64,000 bases of DNA, taken from positions 3,658,001 to 3,722,000 of the forward strand of contig OZ251532.1 of NCBI GenBank assembly GCA_965243175.1, written 5' to 3'. Every line of letters begins with the position of its first letter. Within the stretch, counting starts at the first letter, position 1. Shown piece after piece: positions 50,921 through 58,841 of the stretch. Made by a program: the position numbers and the translations under genes. The notes beneath the pieces are model-generated. The model did not search any database and was not told the DNA's origin. It saw only the letters and a list, made by a program, of their open reading frames with translations. The DNA comes from VXYL01 sp965243175 (GTDB lineage: Bacteria; Pseudomonadota; Gammaproteobacteria; Pseudomonadales; Azotimanducaceae).

Positions 50921-51526
50921 TTGATCGTCGTCGGCCTCACAGGGGGCATCGCATCCGGCAAATCCACTGCGGCGCGGCATCTCGCCGGGCGCGGAGCAGT
51001 GGTCATCGACGCGGACAAGCTCGGCCATCGCGCCTACGAACGCGACGGGCCGGCCTTCGCCAAGGTCGTGGACGCCTTCGGCGAAGAGGTCGTCGGCGAG
51101 AACGGCGAAATCGACCGCAAGGCGCTCGGCGGCAAGGTGTTCGGCAGCCCGGGCCAGCTCAAGCGCCTGACCGACATCGTCTGGCCGGAGATTCTGCGCC
51201 TCGCCAAGCAGCAAATCGCCGCCGCCAAGGATGCCGGCGAAGCCGTCGTGGTGTTGGAAGCAGCGGTGCTGATCGAGGCCGGCTGGCAGCGCGAAGTGGA
51301 CGAAGTATGGGCCGTCACCGTCGAACCGGAAGTCGCGGTGGCGCGCGCCACGGCACGGGACGGCGTCGATGCGGCGGCCGTGCAGGCGCGCATCGAAGCG
51401 CAGATCACCAACCAGGAGCGAACGGCCTGCGCCGACGTGGTGATCGGCAACAGCGCCGGCGAAGCCGAACTGGCCGCCCGCCTCGATCGCGAATGGCAAC
51501 GACTCACCAATGGCGAAACAGCATGA
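50921..51526 (+). CDS. coaE: Dephospho-CoA kinase
   Basis: About 201 residues from a TTG at 50921; an earlier TTG at 50909 would add four residues. It opens with the P-loop VVGLTGGIASGKSTAARHLAGRGAVVIDADKLGH, followed by VVVLEAAVLIEAGW and VTVEPEVAVARATARDG, all typical of CoaE. It phosphorylates the 3'-OH of dephospho-CoA, the last step of CoA synthesis. This suits a region rich in CoA-dependent enzymes, although that co-location may be chance. Its TGA overlaps the ATG of the PHP gene (ATGA), so the two are translationally coupled. Confidence 0.93.
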   Translation: MIVVGLTGGIASGKSTAARHLAGRGAVVIDADKLGHRAYERDGPAFAKVVDAFGEEVVGENGEIDRKALGGKVFGSPGQLKRLTDIVWPEILRLAKQQIAAAKDAGEAVVVLEAAVLIEAGWQREVDEVWAVTVEPEVAVARATARDGVDAAAVQARIEAQITNQERTACADVVIGNSAGEAELAARLDREWQRLTNGETA

Positions 51527-52152
51527 TTCTCGACCTGCATACCCACTCCGTGAAGTCCGACGACGGCCGCGCGAAGGTCCACAACTACTGCCAGTGGATC
51601 CACAACCGCGACGTTCCCATCGACGGCTTCGTGCTCACCGAGCACCGTCAGTTCGATTTCGAGTCGGACTACGGCCCCTTGGCGCGCAAGCACGGCCTGA
51701 CCATCCTCAAAGGCGCCGAAGTCGAAACGGAGTACGGCCACGTGCTCGTATTCGGCGTCACCGAACCCCTCTACGACGCCTTCGACTTCACGCGCATCGG
51801 CTTGCGTCTGGAGGAAGTCGTCGCGCACTGCAACGCCCACCACGCCATCGCCGCGCCCTGCCACCCCGGGCGACCGCGCGTGGGGATGCACGCCCACCTC
51901 GCCGAGCACGGCGTGCCGCAAGGCGTGCGCATCGTGGAAATCTACAACGGCGGCAGCCGCGGCGACGAAGACGCGGTGGCCAAGGCGATGGCGGAGGAAC
52001 TCGGCTACCTCGGCATCGCCGGCAGCGATTCGCACATCGTCAGCCACATCGGCCGGTGCGCCACCGAGTTCCCGGCCGACGTGGCGAACGAACAGGAGCT
52101 CGTCGAGGCGCTTGCCGCCGAGGAGTTCAGCGCCATTCCCCGCGCCACCTGA
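51523..52152 (+). CDS. PHP domain-containing phosphoesterase
   Basis: 209 residues. Metal-binding motifs of the PHP superfamily are in order: DLHTHS at 4-9, TEH at 39-41, GAEVETEYGHVLVFG, CHPGRPR, and SDSHIVSHIG at 168-177. The superfamily includes histidinol phosphatase, polymerase proofreading domains and 5'-nucleases such as YciV/RNase AM. This short form cannot be assigned to one of them. It overlaps coaE by four bases, so it is made with it. The PHP-MaoC gap is 29 bases with a good AAGGAG site, so the MaoC genes may share the transcript. Confidence 0.85.
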   Translation: MILDLHTHSVKSDDGRAKVHNYCQWIHNRDVPIDGFVLTEHRQFDFESDYGPLARKHGLTILKGAEVETEYGHVLVFGVTEPLYDAFDFTRIGLRLEEVVAHCNAHHAIAAPCHPGRPRVGMHAHLAEHGVPQGVRIVEIYNGGSRGDEDAVAKAMAEELGYLGIAGSDSHIVSHIGRCATEFPADVANEQELVEALAAEEFSAIPRAT

Positions 52153-52181
52153 GCACACAAGCAAGACCCAAGGAGCAGCCA

Positions 52182-52643
52182 ATGGCAGAGCAGGAAGCCG
52201 TCGACGAAGACATTGTGCAGTTGCGCGAGCGGTTCCTGAACCGCGAGTTCGACGAGGTGAAGTTCGAGATCGACGGCGCGCGGTTCGCCGAGTACGCCAA
52301 GGTCTGCGGCGAAACCGCGCCTCGGTTCACCGACCCGAACCACCCGGACTTCCAGGCGCCGCCCACCTTCGTCTCCACGCTGGTCGGCGGGCGCAGCATG
52401 CCGCCGGACTTCCCCAATCTCGGCGGCATGGGCATGGACGCCGGCAAGGGCGTGGAGTGGAAGGCCCCGGTGCGCGCTGGCGCCACGCTGACCGGCCGCA
52501 GCCACCTGCACGACATCTACACGAAGACCGGCCGTTCCGGACGCATGGTCTTCCTCGTCACGCGCATGGAGCTCTACGACGAGAACGACACCCACGTCGC
52601 CAACGCGGACACCAGGACCGTGATTCGGGAGAAGATCAAGTGA
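52182..52643 (+). CDS. MaoC-like dehydratase, N-terminal-type half (FAS1-like dehydratase domain)
   Basis: 153 residues, ATG preceded by AAGGAGCAGCCA. A hot-dog fold of the FAS1-like dehydratase type: FAEYAKVCGETAPRFTDP, PPTFVSTLVGG, then VEWKAPVRAGATLTGRSHLHDIYTKTGRSGRMVFLVTRMELYDENDTHVA. In paired systems this half stabilises the dimer and binds substrate, while the second half carries catalysis. The next gene overlaps by four bases and is the partner, so a heterodimeric (R)-enoyl-CoA hydratase is likely. Confidence 0.85.
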   Translation: MAEQEAVDEDIVQLRERFLNREFDEVKFEIDGARFAEYAKVCGETAPRFTDPNHPDFQAPPTFVSTLVGGRSMPPDFPNLGGMGMDAGKGVEWKAPVRAGATLTGRSHLHDIYTKTGRSGRMVFLVTRMELYDENDTHVANADTRTVIREKIK

Positions 52644-53062
52644 GCGCCACCGTCAACACCATCGCCGACGTCGAGTTCGGCGGCGAGCTGCCGAGCTTCG
52701 CGCCGGACACCAGCATCGAGGCGACGCGCCGCTTCGGCAAGCACGTCGGCTGGGACACCCCGCGCTTCACCGACCACGAAGGCGCCCGCAAGGAGGGGCT
52801 GCCGGGCGCCATCGTCCCCGGCGTGATGAGCCAAGGCTTCCTCGGCGCGATGATCCATCGCTGGGCCCCGGACGCGGAAATCGTCGCCATCGACACGGTG
52901 TTCCGCGCTCCCGTTCTGGTCGACCACCCACACCGCATCACCGGCGTCGTCACCGATGTGGACGAAGACGCCGGCACGGTGGAAATCGACATCACGGTCA
53001 CCAACGAAGCCGGCGAAACGCGAGTCTTCGGCACCGCCACGGCGAAGTTGCCGGCCGCGTAG
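52640..53062 (+). CDS. MaoC-like dehydratase, second half
   Basis: 140 residues from a GTG overlapping the previous TGA. A hot-dog fold: GWDTPRFTDHEGARKEGLPGAIVPGVMSQGFLGAMIHRW corresponds to the hydratase-2 motif region. The Asp is kept, but the usual NPxH is TPRF, so the canonical His is missing at that position. Later, VDHPHRITGVVTDVDEDAGTVEIDITVTNEAGE is typical. It presumably hydrates an enoyl-CoA together with the upstream half. Either catalysis uses other residues, or this family works on an unusual thioester. Confidence 0.85.
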   Translation: MSATVNTIADVEFGGELPSFAPDTSIEATRRFGKHVGWDTPRFTDHEGARKEGLPGAIVPGVMSQGFLGAMIHRWAPDAEIVAIDTVFRAPVLVDHPHRITGVVTDVDEDAGTVEIDITVTNEAGETRVFGTATAKLPAA

Positions 53063-53135
53063 CTCCCGGCCAGACCTCACTCGCCGCCACGTTTGTGTCG
53101 GCGAGCCGGTGAAAGGCCGGCACACTCCTCAACGA

Positions 53136-53141
53136 TATAAT
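53136..53141 (+). promoter_or_regulatory. Putative -10 box for the ETF-QO gene
   Basis: A perfect TATAAT, 36 bases before the GTG start. No clear -35 is seen. A GCCGG/CCGGC dyad (53104-53120) lies just upstream. Confidence 0.5.
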
Positions 53142-53171
53142 CGGCCGCCTGTGTTCAGGAAGGAGGATGCC

Positions 53172-54833
53172 GTGGCCGAGCAAGCCCGCGAGTCGATGGA
53201 GTTCGATGTGGTGATCGTCGGCGGTGGGCCGTCGGGTCTTGCGGCTGCGTGTCGGTTGACGCAGCTCGCTGCCGAGGCTGGGCAGACGCTCGAAGTCTGC
53301 CTGGTGGAGAAAGGGTCCGAGATCGGGGCGCACATTCTTTCCGGGGCGGTGCTCTCGCCGAAGGCGCTCGACGAGCTGTTTCCCGACGCGGCGGAGCTCG
53401 GGGCGCCATTGGGGGTGCCGGTGGTGGACGACCGCTTCTACTTTCTGGTCAACGAGGTGAATCGGATTCTGCTGCCCCCTTGGACCATCCCCAAGGAGAC
53501 GAAGAATCGCGGCAACTTCACCCTCTCGCTCGGCAACCTCTGCCGCTGGCTTGGGGAGCAGGCGGAAGCGGCCGGGGTGAACGTCTTTCCGGGGTTCGCG
53601 GCGGCGGAGGTGCTCTACGACGAACAAGGCGCTGTGAAGGGCGTTGCCACGGCGGACATGGGCGTCGGCGCCGATGGCGAGCACAAGGCGACGTTCGAGC
53701 CGGGCTACGAACTCCACGCCAAGTACACGCTGTTCGCCGAAGGTTGCCGAGGGCATCTCGGCAAGCAGCTGATCGAGCGCTTCGGCCTCGGTGCAGACGC
53801 CACGGCGCAGCACTACGCCATCGGCTTGAAGGAGTTGTGGGAGGTGCCTGCCGAGCGCCACCACGCCGGGCGCGTGCTGCACAACATCGGCTGGCCGCTG
53901 GGGCGCCTTCGGGGGCCGGGCATGGGGTCGTTCCTCTACCATCAGGAGAAGAACCAGATCGCGCTCGGCCTCATCGTCGATCTCGCCTACCGCAACCCGC
54001 ATCTCTCGCCGTTCGACGAGTTGCAGCGCTTGAAGCACCACCCGCTGTTCGCCGAGACGCTTGCCGGGGGGCGGCGGGTTTCCTACGGGGCGCGGGCCAT
54101 CGTCAAGGGCGGTTTGCAGGCGCTGCCGAAGCCGAGCGTGCCGGGGGCGCTGATCGTCGGCGACGACGCCGGGTTTCTGAACATGCTCAAGATCAAGGGC
54201 ACGCATACGGCGATGAAGTCCGGGATGCTTGCCGCGGAGGCCGTCTTCGAGGCGCTCGGGCGCGGCGATGCGCACACGGAACTTGCCGACTACCGGCAAC
54301 GGGTCGAAGGTTCGTGGCTGGGGCGGGAACTGCAGTGCGCCCGCAACGTCGGCCCGGCGCTGCACAAGCTGGGGCCGCTGCTCGGCTCCGCCTATGCGTT
54401 CGTGGACCAGACCATCGCCCGGGGGCGGATGCCCTACACGTTGAAAGATCGGGTGGCGGACCACGACCAGCTGCTGGATGCGGCGAAAGCGCCGAAGATC
54501 GACTATCCGAAGCCGGACGGCGTGCTTTCCTTCGACAAGCTCTCCTCTGTGTTCCTCTCGAACACCAACCACGAAGAGGACCAGCCCTGCCACCTGACGC
54601 TGGCGGATGCGGAGCTGCCGATCCGCGACAACCTGCCCGCCTACGACGAACCGGCGCAGCGGTACTGCCCGGCCGGGGTGTACGAAGTGGTGGAGGAAGA
54701 TGGCCGGCCACGCTTCCAGATCAACGCCCAGAACTGCGTTCACTGCAAGACGTGCGACATCAAGGACCCGGCGCAGAACATCACCTGGGTCGCGCCCGAA
54801 GGGGCTGGCGGGCCGAACTACGGGAACATGTGA
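53172..54833 (+). CDS. Electron transfer flavoprotein-ubiquinone oxidoreductase
   Basis: 553 residues, normal for ETF-QO. I use the GTG at 53172 because AAGGAGG lies 5 bases before it; the longer frame upstream reads through the MaoC gene out of phase. It has the FAD site VVIVGGGPSGLAAACRL near the N-terminus, HILSGAVLSPKALDELFPD, and the ubiquinone/membrane-surface region GMGSFLYHQEKNQIALGLIVDLAYRNPHLSPFDELQRLKHHP. A C-terminal 4Fe-4S domain has CPAGVYEV and NCVHCKTCDIKDPAQNITW. It passes electrons from acyl-CoA dehydrogenases via ETF to the quinone pool, matching the dehydrogenases at 58.8-61.1 kb. ETF itself is not in the window. Confidence 0.96.
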   Translation: MAEQARESMEFDVVIVGGGPSGLAAACRLTQLAAEAGQTLEVCLVEKGSEIGAHILSGAVLSPKALDELFPDAAELGAPLGVPVVDDRFYFLVNEVNRILLPPWTIPKETKNRGNFTLSLGNLCRWLGEQAEAAGVNVFPGFAAAEVLYDEQGAVKGVATADMGVGADGEHKATFEPGYELHAKYTLFAEGCRGHLGKQLIERFGLGADATAQHYAIGLKELWEVPAERHHAGRVLHNIGWPLGRLRGPGMGSFLYHQEKNQIALGLIVDLAYRNPHLSPFDELQRLKHHPLFAETLAGGRRVSYGARAIVKGGLQALPKPSVPGALIVGDDAGFLNMLKIKGTHTAMKSGMLAAEAVFEALGRGDAHTELADYRQRVEGSWLGRELQCARNVGPALHKLGPLLGSAYAFVDQTIARGRMPYTLKDRVADHDQLLDAAKAPKIDYPKPDGVLSFDKLSSVFLSNTNHEEDQPCHLTLADAELPIRDNLPAYDEPAQRYCPAGVYEVVEEDGRPRFQINAQNCVHCKTCDIKDPAQNITWVAPEGAGGPNYGNM

Positions 54834-54891
54834 ACGCCTTGGGGGTACGGCTGGGACAGGATCTTTCGCCGCCCTGCCCTCTCCGGCGACT

Positions 54892-55428
54892 CTACTCTGC
54901 TTCCGCCGGGCCTAGAACGAAGCGGGTCCGAGCACTCCACACGGCGACTTCGCCAGCGGCTTCCTCCGCCAAGTCCACGAGGCGGTAGAACGGTGCCCGG
55001 GCTATGCGCGCCCGCAAGCCGTCGCGCACCAGAACGTAGGGGCGCGGCGCGTCGACCACGCCTTCGACCGTGATGGGATGGGCGGCGTCGGCTAGCACTG
55101 CGTCGCCGACGTTGATGGCGAAGACGATGCGCCGTTGCTCGTCCTCCCCATCGGTCTCGAAATCCGTGGCGATGAACGGCGCGTCCTCCACTTCGATGCG
55201 CAGCTTCTCGACCGGCGTCACCAGATAGTGCGCACCGTCGTCCACTCGCAGGATTGTGGCGAAGAGGCGGGCGATGGCGAAGCGCTTGACGAGGGTTCCC
55301 TCGTGGTACCAGTCGCCGTTGCTGGCGATGCGGATGTCGATTTCGCCCGTGCGGTGCGGCTGCCAGTCCGCGACCGGCGGCAGGGAGCGGTCGCGGGCGA
55401 CCGCCAGCAGTTCCTCGAAGGCGCTCAC
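54892..55428 (-). CDS. DUF1285 domain-containing protein
   Basis: 178 residues from a GTG at 55428, 8 bases after the moaA stop. The open frame continues upstream only as a shadow of moaA. Sequence such as IDIRIASNGDWYHEGTLVKRFAIARLFATILR, HYLVTPVEKLRIEVEDAPFIATDFE and YVLVRDGLRARIARAPFYRLVDLA is characteristic of the DUF1285 family. Structures of that family show a beta-rich fold of unknown role. It is likely co-transcribed with moaA, but I see no functional link to molybdopterin. Confidence 0.85.
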   Translation of the reverse strand: MSAFEELLAVARDRSLPPVADWQPHRTGEIDIRIASNGDWYHEGTLVKRFAIARLFATILRVDDGAHYLVTPVEKLRIEVEDAPFIATDFETDGEDEQRRIVFAINVGDAVLADAAHPITVEGVVDAPRPYVLVRDGLRARIARAPFYRLVDLAEEAAGEVAVWSARTRFVLGPAEAE

Positions 55429-55436
55429 GGCGCCGG

Positions 55437-56402
55437 TCAGCCGCCGATGAACTTCATCACGGTCACTTCGCCTTGGAACTGCAAGGTCTGCTTGTCGCCT
55501 AGCGCTCCCATCAGGCGGGTCTGCAAGAGCGTTCGCGCCTGGTCGTCCGGCAACGCCAGCACATCGGCGATGGCGTGGCGCTTGCTGCTCGAGAGACAGC
55601 CGTAGAGGTAGCCGTTGGAGGAGAGCCGCAAGCGCGTGCAGGAGGCGCAGAACGGTTCCGACTCGTTGGCGATGATGCCGAAGACGCCCTTGCCGGGGAT
55701 TTCGTAGCGCACCGAGGTGGAATCGTAGGCGGCGTCCGTGCGGGCGAACTCGTAGCGGGTGCCGATCAGGGCGAGGATGTCGTCCATGCCGATGAAGTCG
55801 CGCTGGTAGGCGGCGCTGCGCTTCAAGTGGCCCATGTTCATCAGCTCGATGAAGCGCAGCTCGATGCCGCGGGCGAGGCAGTAGTCGAGCATCGGCAGGA
55901 TCTGATCGACGTTCGCCGACTTCATCGGCACCATGTTCACCTTCACCTTGAGACCAGCGTCGAGCATTCGTTCGATGCCGTCGAGCACGGTCGCCAAGTC
56001 GCCGCTGCGGGCGATTTCGCGGAAGCGCAGGGCGTTGAGGGTGTCGAGACTGACGTTGATGCGCTTGAGGCCCGATGCCTTGACGAGCTCCGCCTTGCGC
56101 GGCAGGAGCTGGCCGTTGGTTGTTACCGAGACGTCCTTGAGGGGCAGTTGCATCGCCGCCGGCAGGAACTCGTCGAACTTCGGCGAGAGCAGCGGTTCGC
56201 CGCCGGTGATGCGCAGCTTGTCGATGCCGGCGGATTCGATCAGCAGGCGCACGGCGCGCAGCAGGTCCGGTGCGCTCAGTTCCGCCACCGCCGCTTGCAG
56301 GCGCTTGCCGTTCGGCACGCAGTAGGTGCAGGCATAGTTGCAAGCGGCGGTGAGGCTGACGCGCAGATTGCGGAAGCGCCGACCTTGGGCGTCGACGATC
56401 AT
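55437..56402 (-). CDS. moaA: GTP 3',8-cyclase (molybdenum cofactor biosynthesis)
   Basis: 321 residues. It is a radical SAM enzyme with the N-terminal cluster motif CNYACTYC, then ITGGEPLLSP, VTTNGQLLP and INVSLDTLNALRFREI. A C-terminal second 4Fe-4S cluster is in FCASCTRLRLSSNGYLYGCL. It ends KFIGG, the double-glycine tail needed for catalysis in this family. It converts GTP to the cyclic intermediate of molybdopterin synthesis. No other moa gene is nearby. Confidence 0.95.
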   Translation of the reverse strand: MIVDAQGRRFRNLRVSLTAACNYACTYCVPNGKRLQAAVAELSAPDLLRAVRLLIESAGIDKLRITGGEPLLSPKFDEFLPAAMQLPLKDVSVTTNGQLLPRKAELVKASGLKRINVSLDTLNALRFREIARSGDLATVLDGIERMLDAGLKVKVNMVPMKSANVDQILPMLDYCLARGIELRFIELMNMGHLKRSAAYQRDFIGMDDILALIGTRYEFARTDAAYDSTSVRYEIPGKGVFGIIANESEPFCASCTRLRLSSNGYLYGCLSSSKRHAIADVLALPDDQARTLLQTRLMGALGDKQTLQFQGEVTVMKFIGG

Positions 56403-56462
56403 GGGCGAACGGGCGCTGTGCGGAAGTTCGGGCTCACGCCGCCATCATACGCGCAACGCGGC

Positions 56463-57848
56463 TCATCCGGGGAGGTCGGTGGCGTTCGAGCAAGCACGGG
56501 TCAGCGCATCGACGAAGCCGCGCACCCAGAAGACGCCTTTCGAGCCCTTCACGAGGACGCGATCGCCGGGTTGCAGAGTTCGCGCGCAGCGTTCGGTGAA
56601 CGCGTCGTCGGCCGCTTCCGCCCAGCCGAGGCGGAGCTGGGGCGGCAACGCGTCGTGCAAGGTGCGCATTCGAGGGCCGACGCAGAACACGCCGTCCAGG
56701 CCGGCGCAAAGGGGGGCGAGCGCGGCGTGGTAGCGTTCGGCGTCGGCGCCGAGTTCGAGCATGTCGCCGAGCACGGCGATGCGCCGACCGCGTACGCTGT
56801 TCGCCGGCGTGGAGTACGTTTCCAGCGTGGCCTTCATGCTGGCCGGGTTGGCGTTGTAGCTCTCGTCCACGATCACCACGCCGCCGGCCGCGACGATGTT
56901 GCCGCGGCCGCGAGGCACCTCCACCTCGGCGAGCCGTTGCAGGGCGTCGAGGGGGCGTCGCAGCGCCAGAAGAACGGCGGCGACTGCGGCCGCCGAGCGG
57001 GCGCGGTGGATGCCGCCGCCCGGCACCGGGGCGCGAACCGTGCCCAGGGGCATATCGAGCACGGCTACGCCGGGTTCTTCCGCGCTCTGGGTGACGCGAA
57101 CATCCGCGCCGCGCTGCGCAGCATCGCCGAACGTGAGCGTGGCGCCGGGGAAGTCGGCGACCACCTCCACATGGCGCACTAACGTGCCGCCCTCGACCAG
57201 GCCATCGGCGATGGACGTCTTCTCGCGGCGAATCGCTTCCAGAGTGCCGAAGTGTTCGATGTGCGCCGGATGGACGTTCAGCACCACGGCGACGTCCGGC
57301 GCGGCCAGTTTCGACAGCGGCGCGATCTCGCCCGGGTGGTTGGTGCCGATCTCGCAGACCGCCCTCGCCGCATCACGCGGCGTCCTAGCCAAGGATAGCG
57401 GTACGCCGATGTGGTTGTTCAGACTGCCGCTGGTGGCGAATGCGCCGAGAGCGGCCGCGGCGAAGGACTTGAAGGTGGTCTTGCCGCTGCTGCCGGTGAC
57501 CGCCACCACCGGGCCGGAGATGCGCTGGCGCCCTGCCCTGCCAAGCGCCCACAAGCCGTCCAGCGTGTCTTCGACCTGAAGCGTCGGGCCGTCGTAGGCA
57601 CCTTCCCGATGTACGAGTGCGGCTGCCGCGCCCTTGGCGAACGCATCGGCGACGAAGTCGTGGCCGTCGCGCTCGGAACGCGAGGTGACGGTGAAGCGCG
57701 GGCCCGGATCGCCCGGCAAGGCAACGAACAGGTCGCCGGGCTGAACTTGGCGCGAGTCGATGCAAACGCCATGCACGTCCGGCCCGTCCTTCGCCGGCAG
57801 GCCCAACGCCGCCGCGAGTTCCCGGAATGTCCACAGAGGGTCGTTCAC
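56463..57848 (-). CDS. murF: UDP-N-acetylmuramoyl-tripeptide--D-alanyl-D-alanine ligase
   Basis: About 461 residues. I prefer GTG 57848, which has GGAG 9 bases upstream, over TTG 57863. Mur ligase features: N-terminal VHGVCIDSRQVQPGDLFVALPG, ATP loop VAVTGSSGKTTFKSF, EIGTNHPGEIAPLSKLAAPDVAVVLNVHPAHIEHFG, and the MurF hallmark VIVDESYNANPASM. The C-terminal domain has IAVLGDMLELG. It adds D-Ala-D-Ala to the peptidoglycan precursor in the cytoplasm. It stands outside the usual mur/fts cluster: neither ftsI nor mraY is adjacent. Confidence 0.95.
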   Translation of the reverse strand: MNDPLWTFRELAAALGLPAKDGPDVHGVCIDSRQVQPGDLFVALPGDPGPRFTVTSRSERDGHDFVADAFAKGAAAALVHREGAYDGPTLQVEDTLDGLWALGRAGRQRISGPVVAVTGSSGKTTFKSFAAAALGAFATSGSLNNHIGVPLSLARTPRDAARAVCEIGTNHPGEIAPLSKLAAPDVAVVLNVHPAHIEHFGTLEAIRREKTSIADGLVEGGTLVRHVEVVADFPGATLTFGDAAQRGADVRVTQSAEEPGVAVLDMPLGTVRAPVPGGGIHRARSAAAVAAVLLALRRPLDALQRLAEVEVPRGRGNIVAAGGVVIVDESYNANPASMKATLETYSTPANSVRGRRIAVLGDMLELGADAERYHAALAPLCAGLDGVFCVGPRMRTLHDALPPQLRLGWAEAADDAFTERCARTLQPGDRVLVKGSKGVFWVRGFVDALTRACSNATDLPG

Positions 57849-57914
57849 CAAGCCGAACTCCAATGCATGAGTGGGTGGCGAGTTTAGGTAGGTGGCGCTG
57901 ATCGGAACTAGGAT

Positions 57915-57959
57915 CGCAGGCTTTTCGCCTGCGTGCGGGCGGGACGCCCGCGCTCCCAG
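57915..57959. repeat. Palindromic hairpin element, copy 1
   Basis: Two adjacent hairpins, CGCAGGC/GCCTGCG (57915-57933) and GCGGGC/GCCCGC (57935-57951), followed by GCTCCCAG. A second copy in the same orientation lies at 58782-58835, on the other side of the thermonuclease gene. Confidence 0.7.
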
Positions 57960-57962
57960 AAC

Positions 57963-58673
57963 TCAGCGGTAGCCGGAGCAGGCGCCGCGCTCGCAGGGGA
58001 CGCCGTCGTCGTCGCCGTCCATGGGCAGGTTGCATTGGCGCAGGAAGGCGACGGCTTCCGCGCAGCTGGTCATGTCGCGACAGCCGCGCTTGGTGCCGCA
58101 TCGGACTCTGGGCAGGCGGAGCGCCGCGATGGCGGACGAGGCTCGGCGGCTGGTGTTGGCGCGGGTGGCGGTGTTGGCGCGGGCGGTGCGGTCGGCTTGG
58201 GAGCGGCACTGCGGGTTCGATCCATTGCCGCGGCAGGTCTTGCGCCACTCCCAAGGGGGCATCGGCTGGGCGTCCGCCCAGAGGCCGCGCCTTTGCGCTC
58301 GCGCCTGGTCTTCGAGGCGCACCAGCTGCGGGCCGGGGTTGTAGGCGCGGGCGACCCAGGCGAGGCCGGAAGAGACCATCGCGGCGTTGACGTCCAGGCC
58401 GTCGACGAAGACGTGGGCGACGATGCGGCGGTAGGCGTCGCCGCCGCGCAAGTGCAGTTCGACGTCCTTGCCTTCGACCAAGCGCCGCAGCGTGGCGCGG
58501 GCCTCGTCGCCGCGCCGCTGGCCGTATTCGGGGGCGTCGATGTTCGCCAGGCGCACGTCCACCTGCTGCCCGCCCGAGGCGATGACGAGGCTGTCGCCGT
58601 CCTTGACGCGCACCACCTGTTCGGCGTGTACGGGCGCGGCGAGCAGCAGCAAAGAGAGAAGCCAAGCGCGCAT
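57963..58673 (-). CDS. Secreted thermonuclease family protein with Excalibur domain
   Basis: 236 residues from ATG 58673. A signal peptide (MRAWLLSLLLLAAPVHA) is followed by a staphylococcal-nuclease fold: VVRVKDGDSLVI, VRLANIDAPEYGQ, GDEARATLRRLVEGKDVEL, AYRRIVAHVFVDGLDV and GLAWVARAYN. The C-terminal Excalibur calcium-binding motif is in SCAEAVAFLRQCNLPMDGDDDGVPCERGAC. It is probably an exported Ca-dependent nuclease for nucleic-acid scavenging or matrix turnover. Between the domains is a Cys/Arg-rich linker. The gene is bracketed by two copies of a hairpin element, which may mark transfer or simply intergenic repeats. Confidence 0.9.
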   Translation of the reverse strand: MRAWLLSLLLLAAPVHAEQVVRVKDGDSLVIASGGQQVDVRLANIDAPEYGQRRGDEARATLRRLVEGKDVELHLRGGDAYRRIVAHVFVDGLDVNAAMVSSGLAWVARAYNPGPQLVRLEDQARAQRRGLWADAQPMPPWEWRKTCRGNGSNPQCRSQADRTARANTATRANTSRRASSAIAALRLPRVRCGTKRGCRDMTSCAEAVAFLRQCNLPMDGDDDGVPCERGACSGYR

Positions 58674-58781
58674 TTTGCTTTCGTCCACATCGATCCCAAA
58701 GGATGGACACAGATTATCCAAGCAGTTGCGCACTGCGGCAAGAATGGGGTGCGATGAATTTGGGGTAGGTGCTGGATTGGG

Positions 58782-58835
58782 CTGGGGAGCGCAGGCGTTC
58801 GCCTGCGATGCGGGCGGGGACGCCCGCGCTCCCAG
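58782..58835. repeat. Palindromic hairpin element, copy 2
   Basis: It has the same two hairpins as copy 1 (GCAGGC/GCCTGC and GCGGGC/GCCCGC). In addition, outer arms CTGGGGAGCG and CGCTCCCAG can pair around them, giving a three-way-junction fold. It lies between the acyl-CoA dehydrogenase stop and the thermonuclease start. Confidence 0.7.
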
Positions 58836-58841
58836 GGCGGG

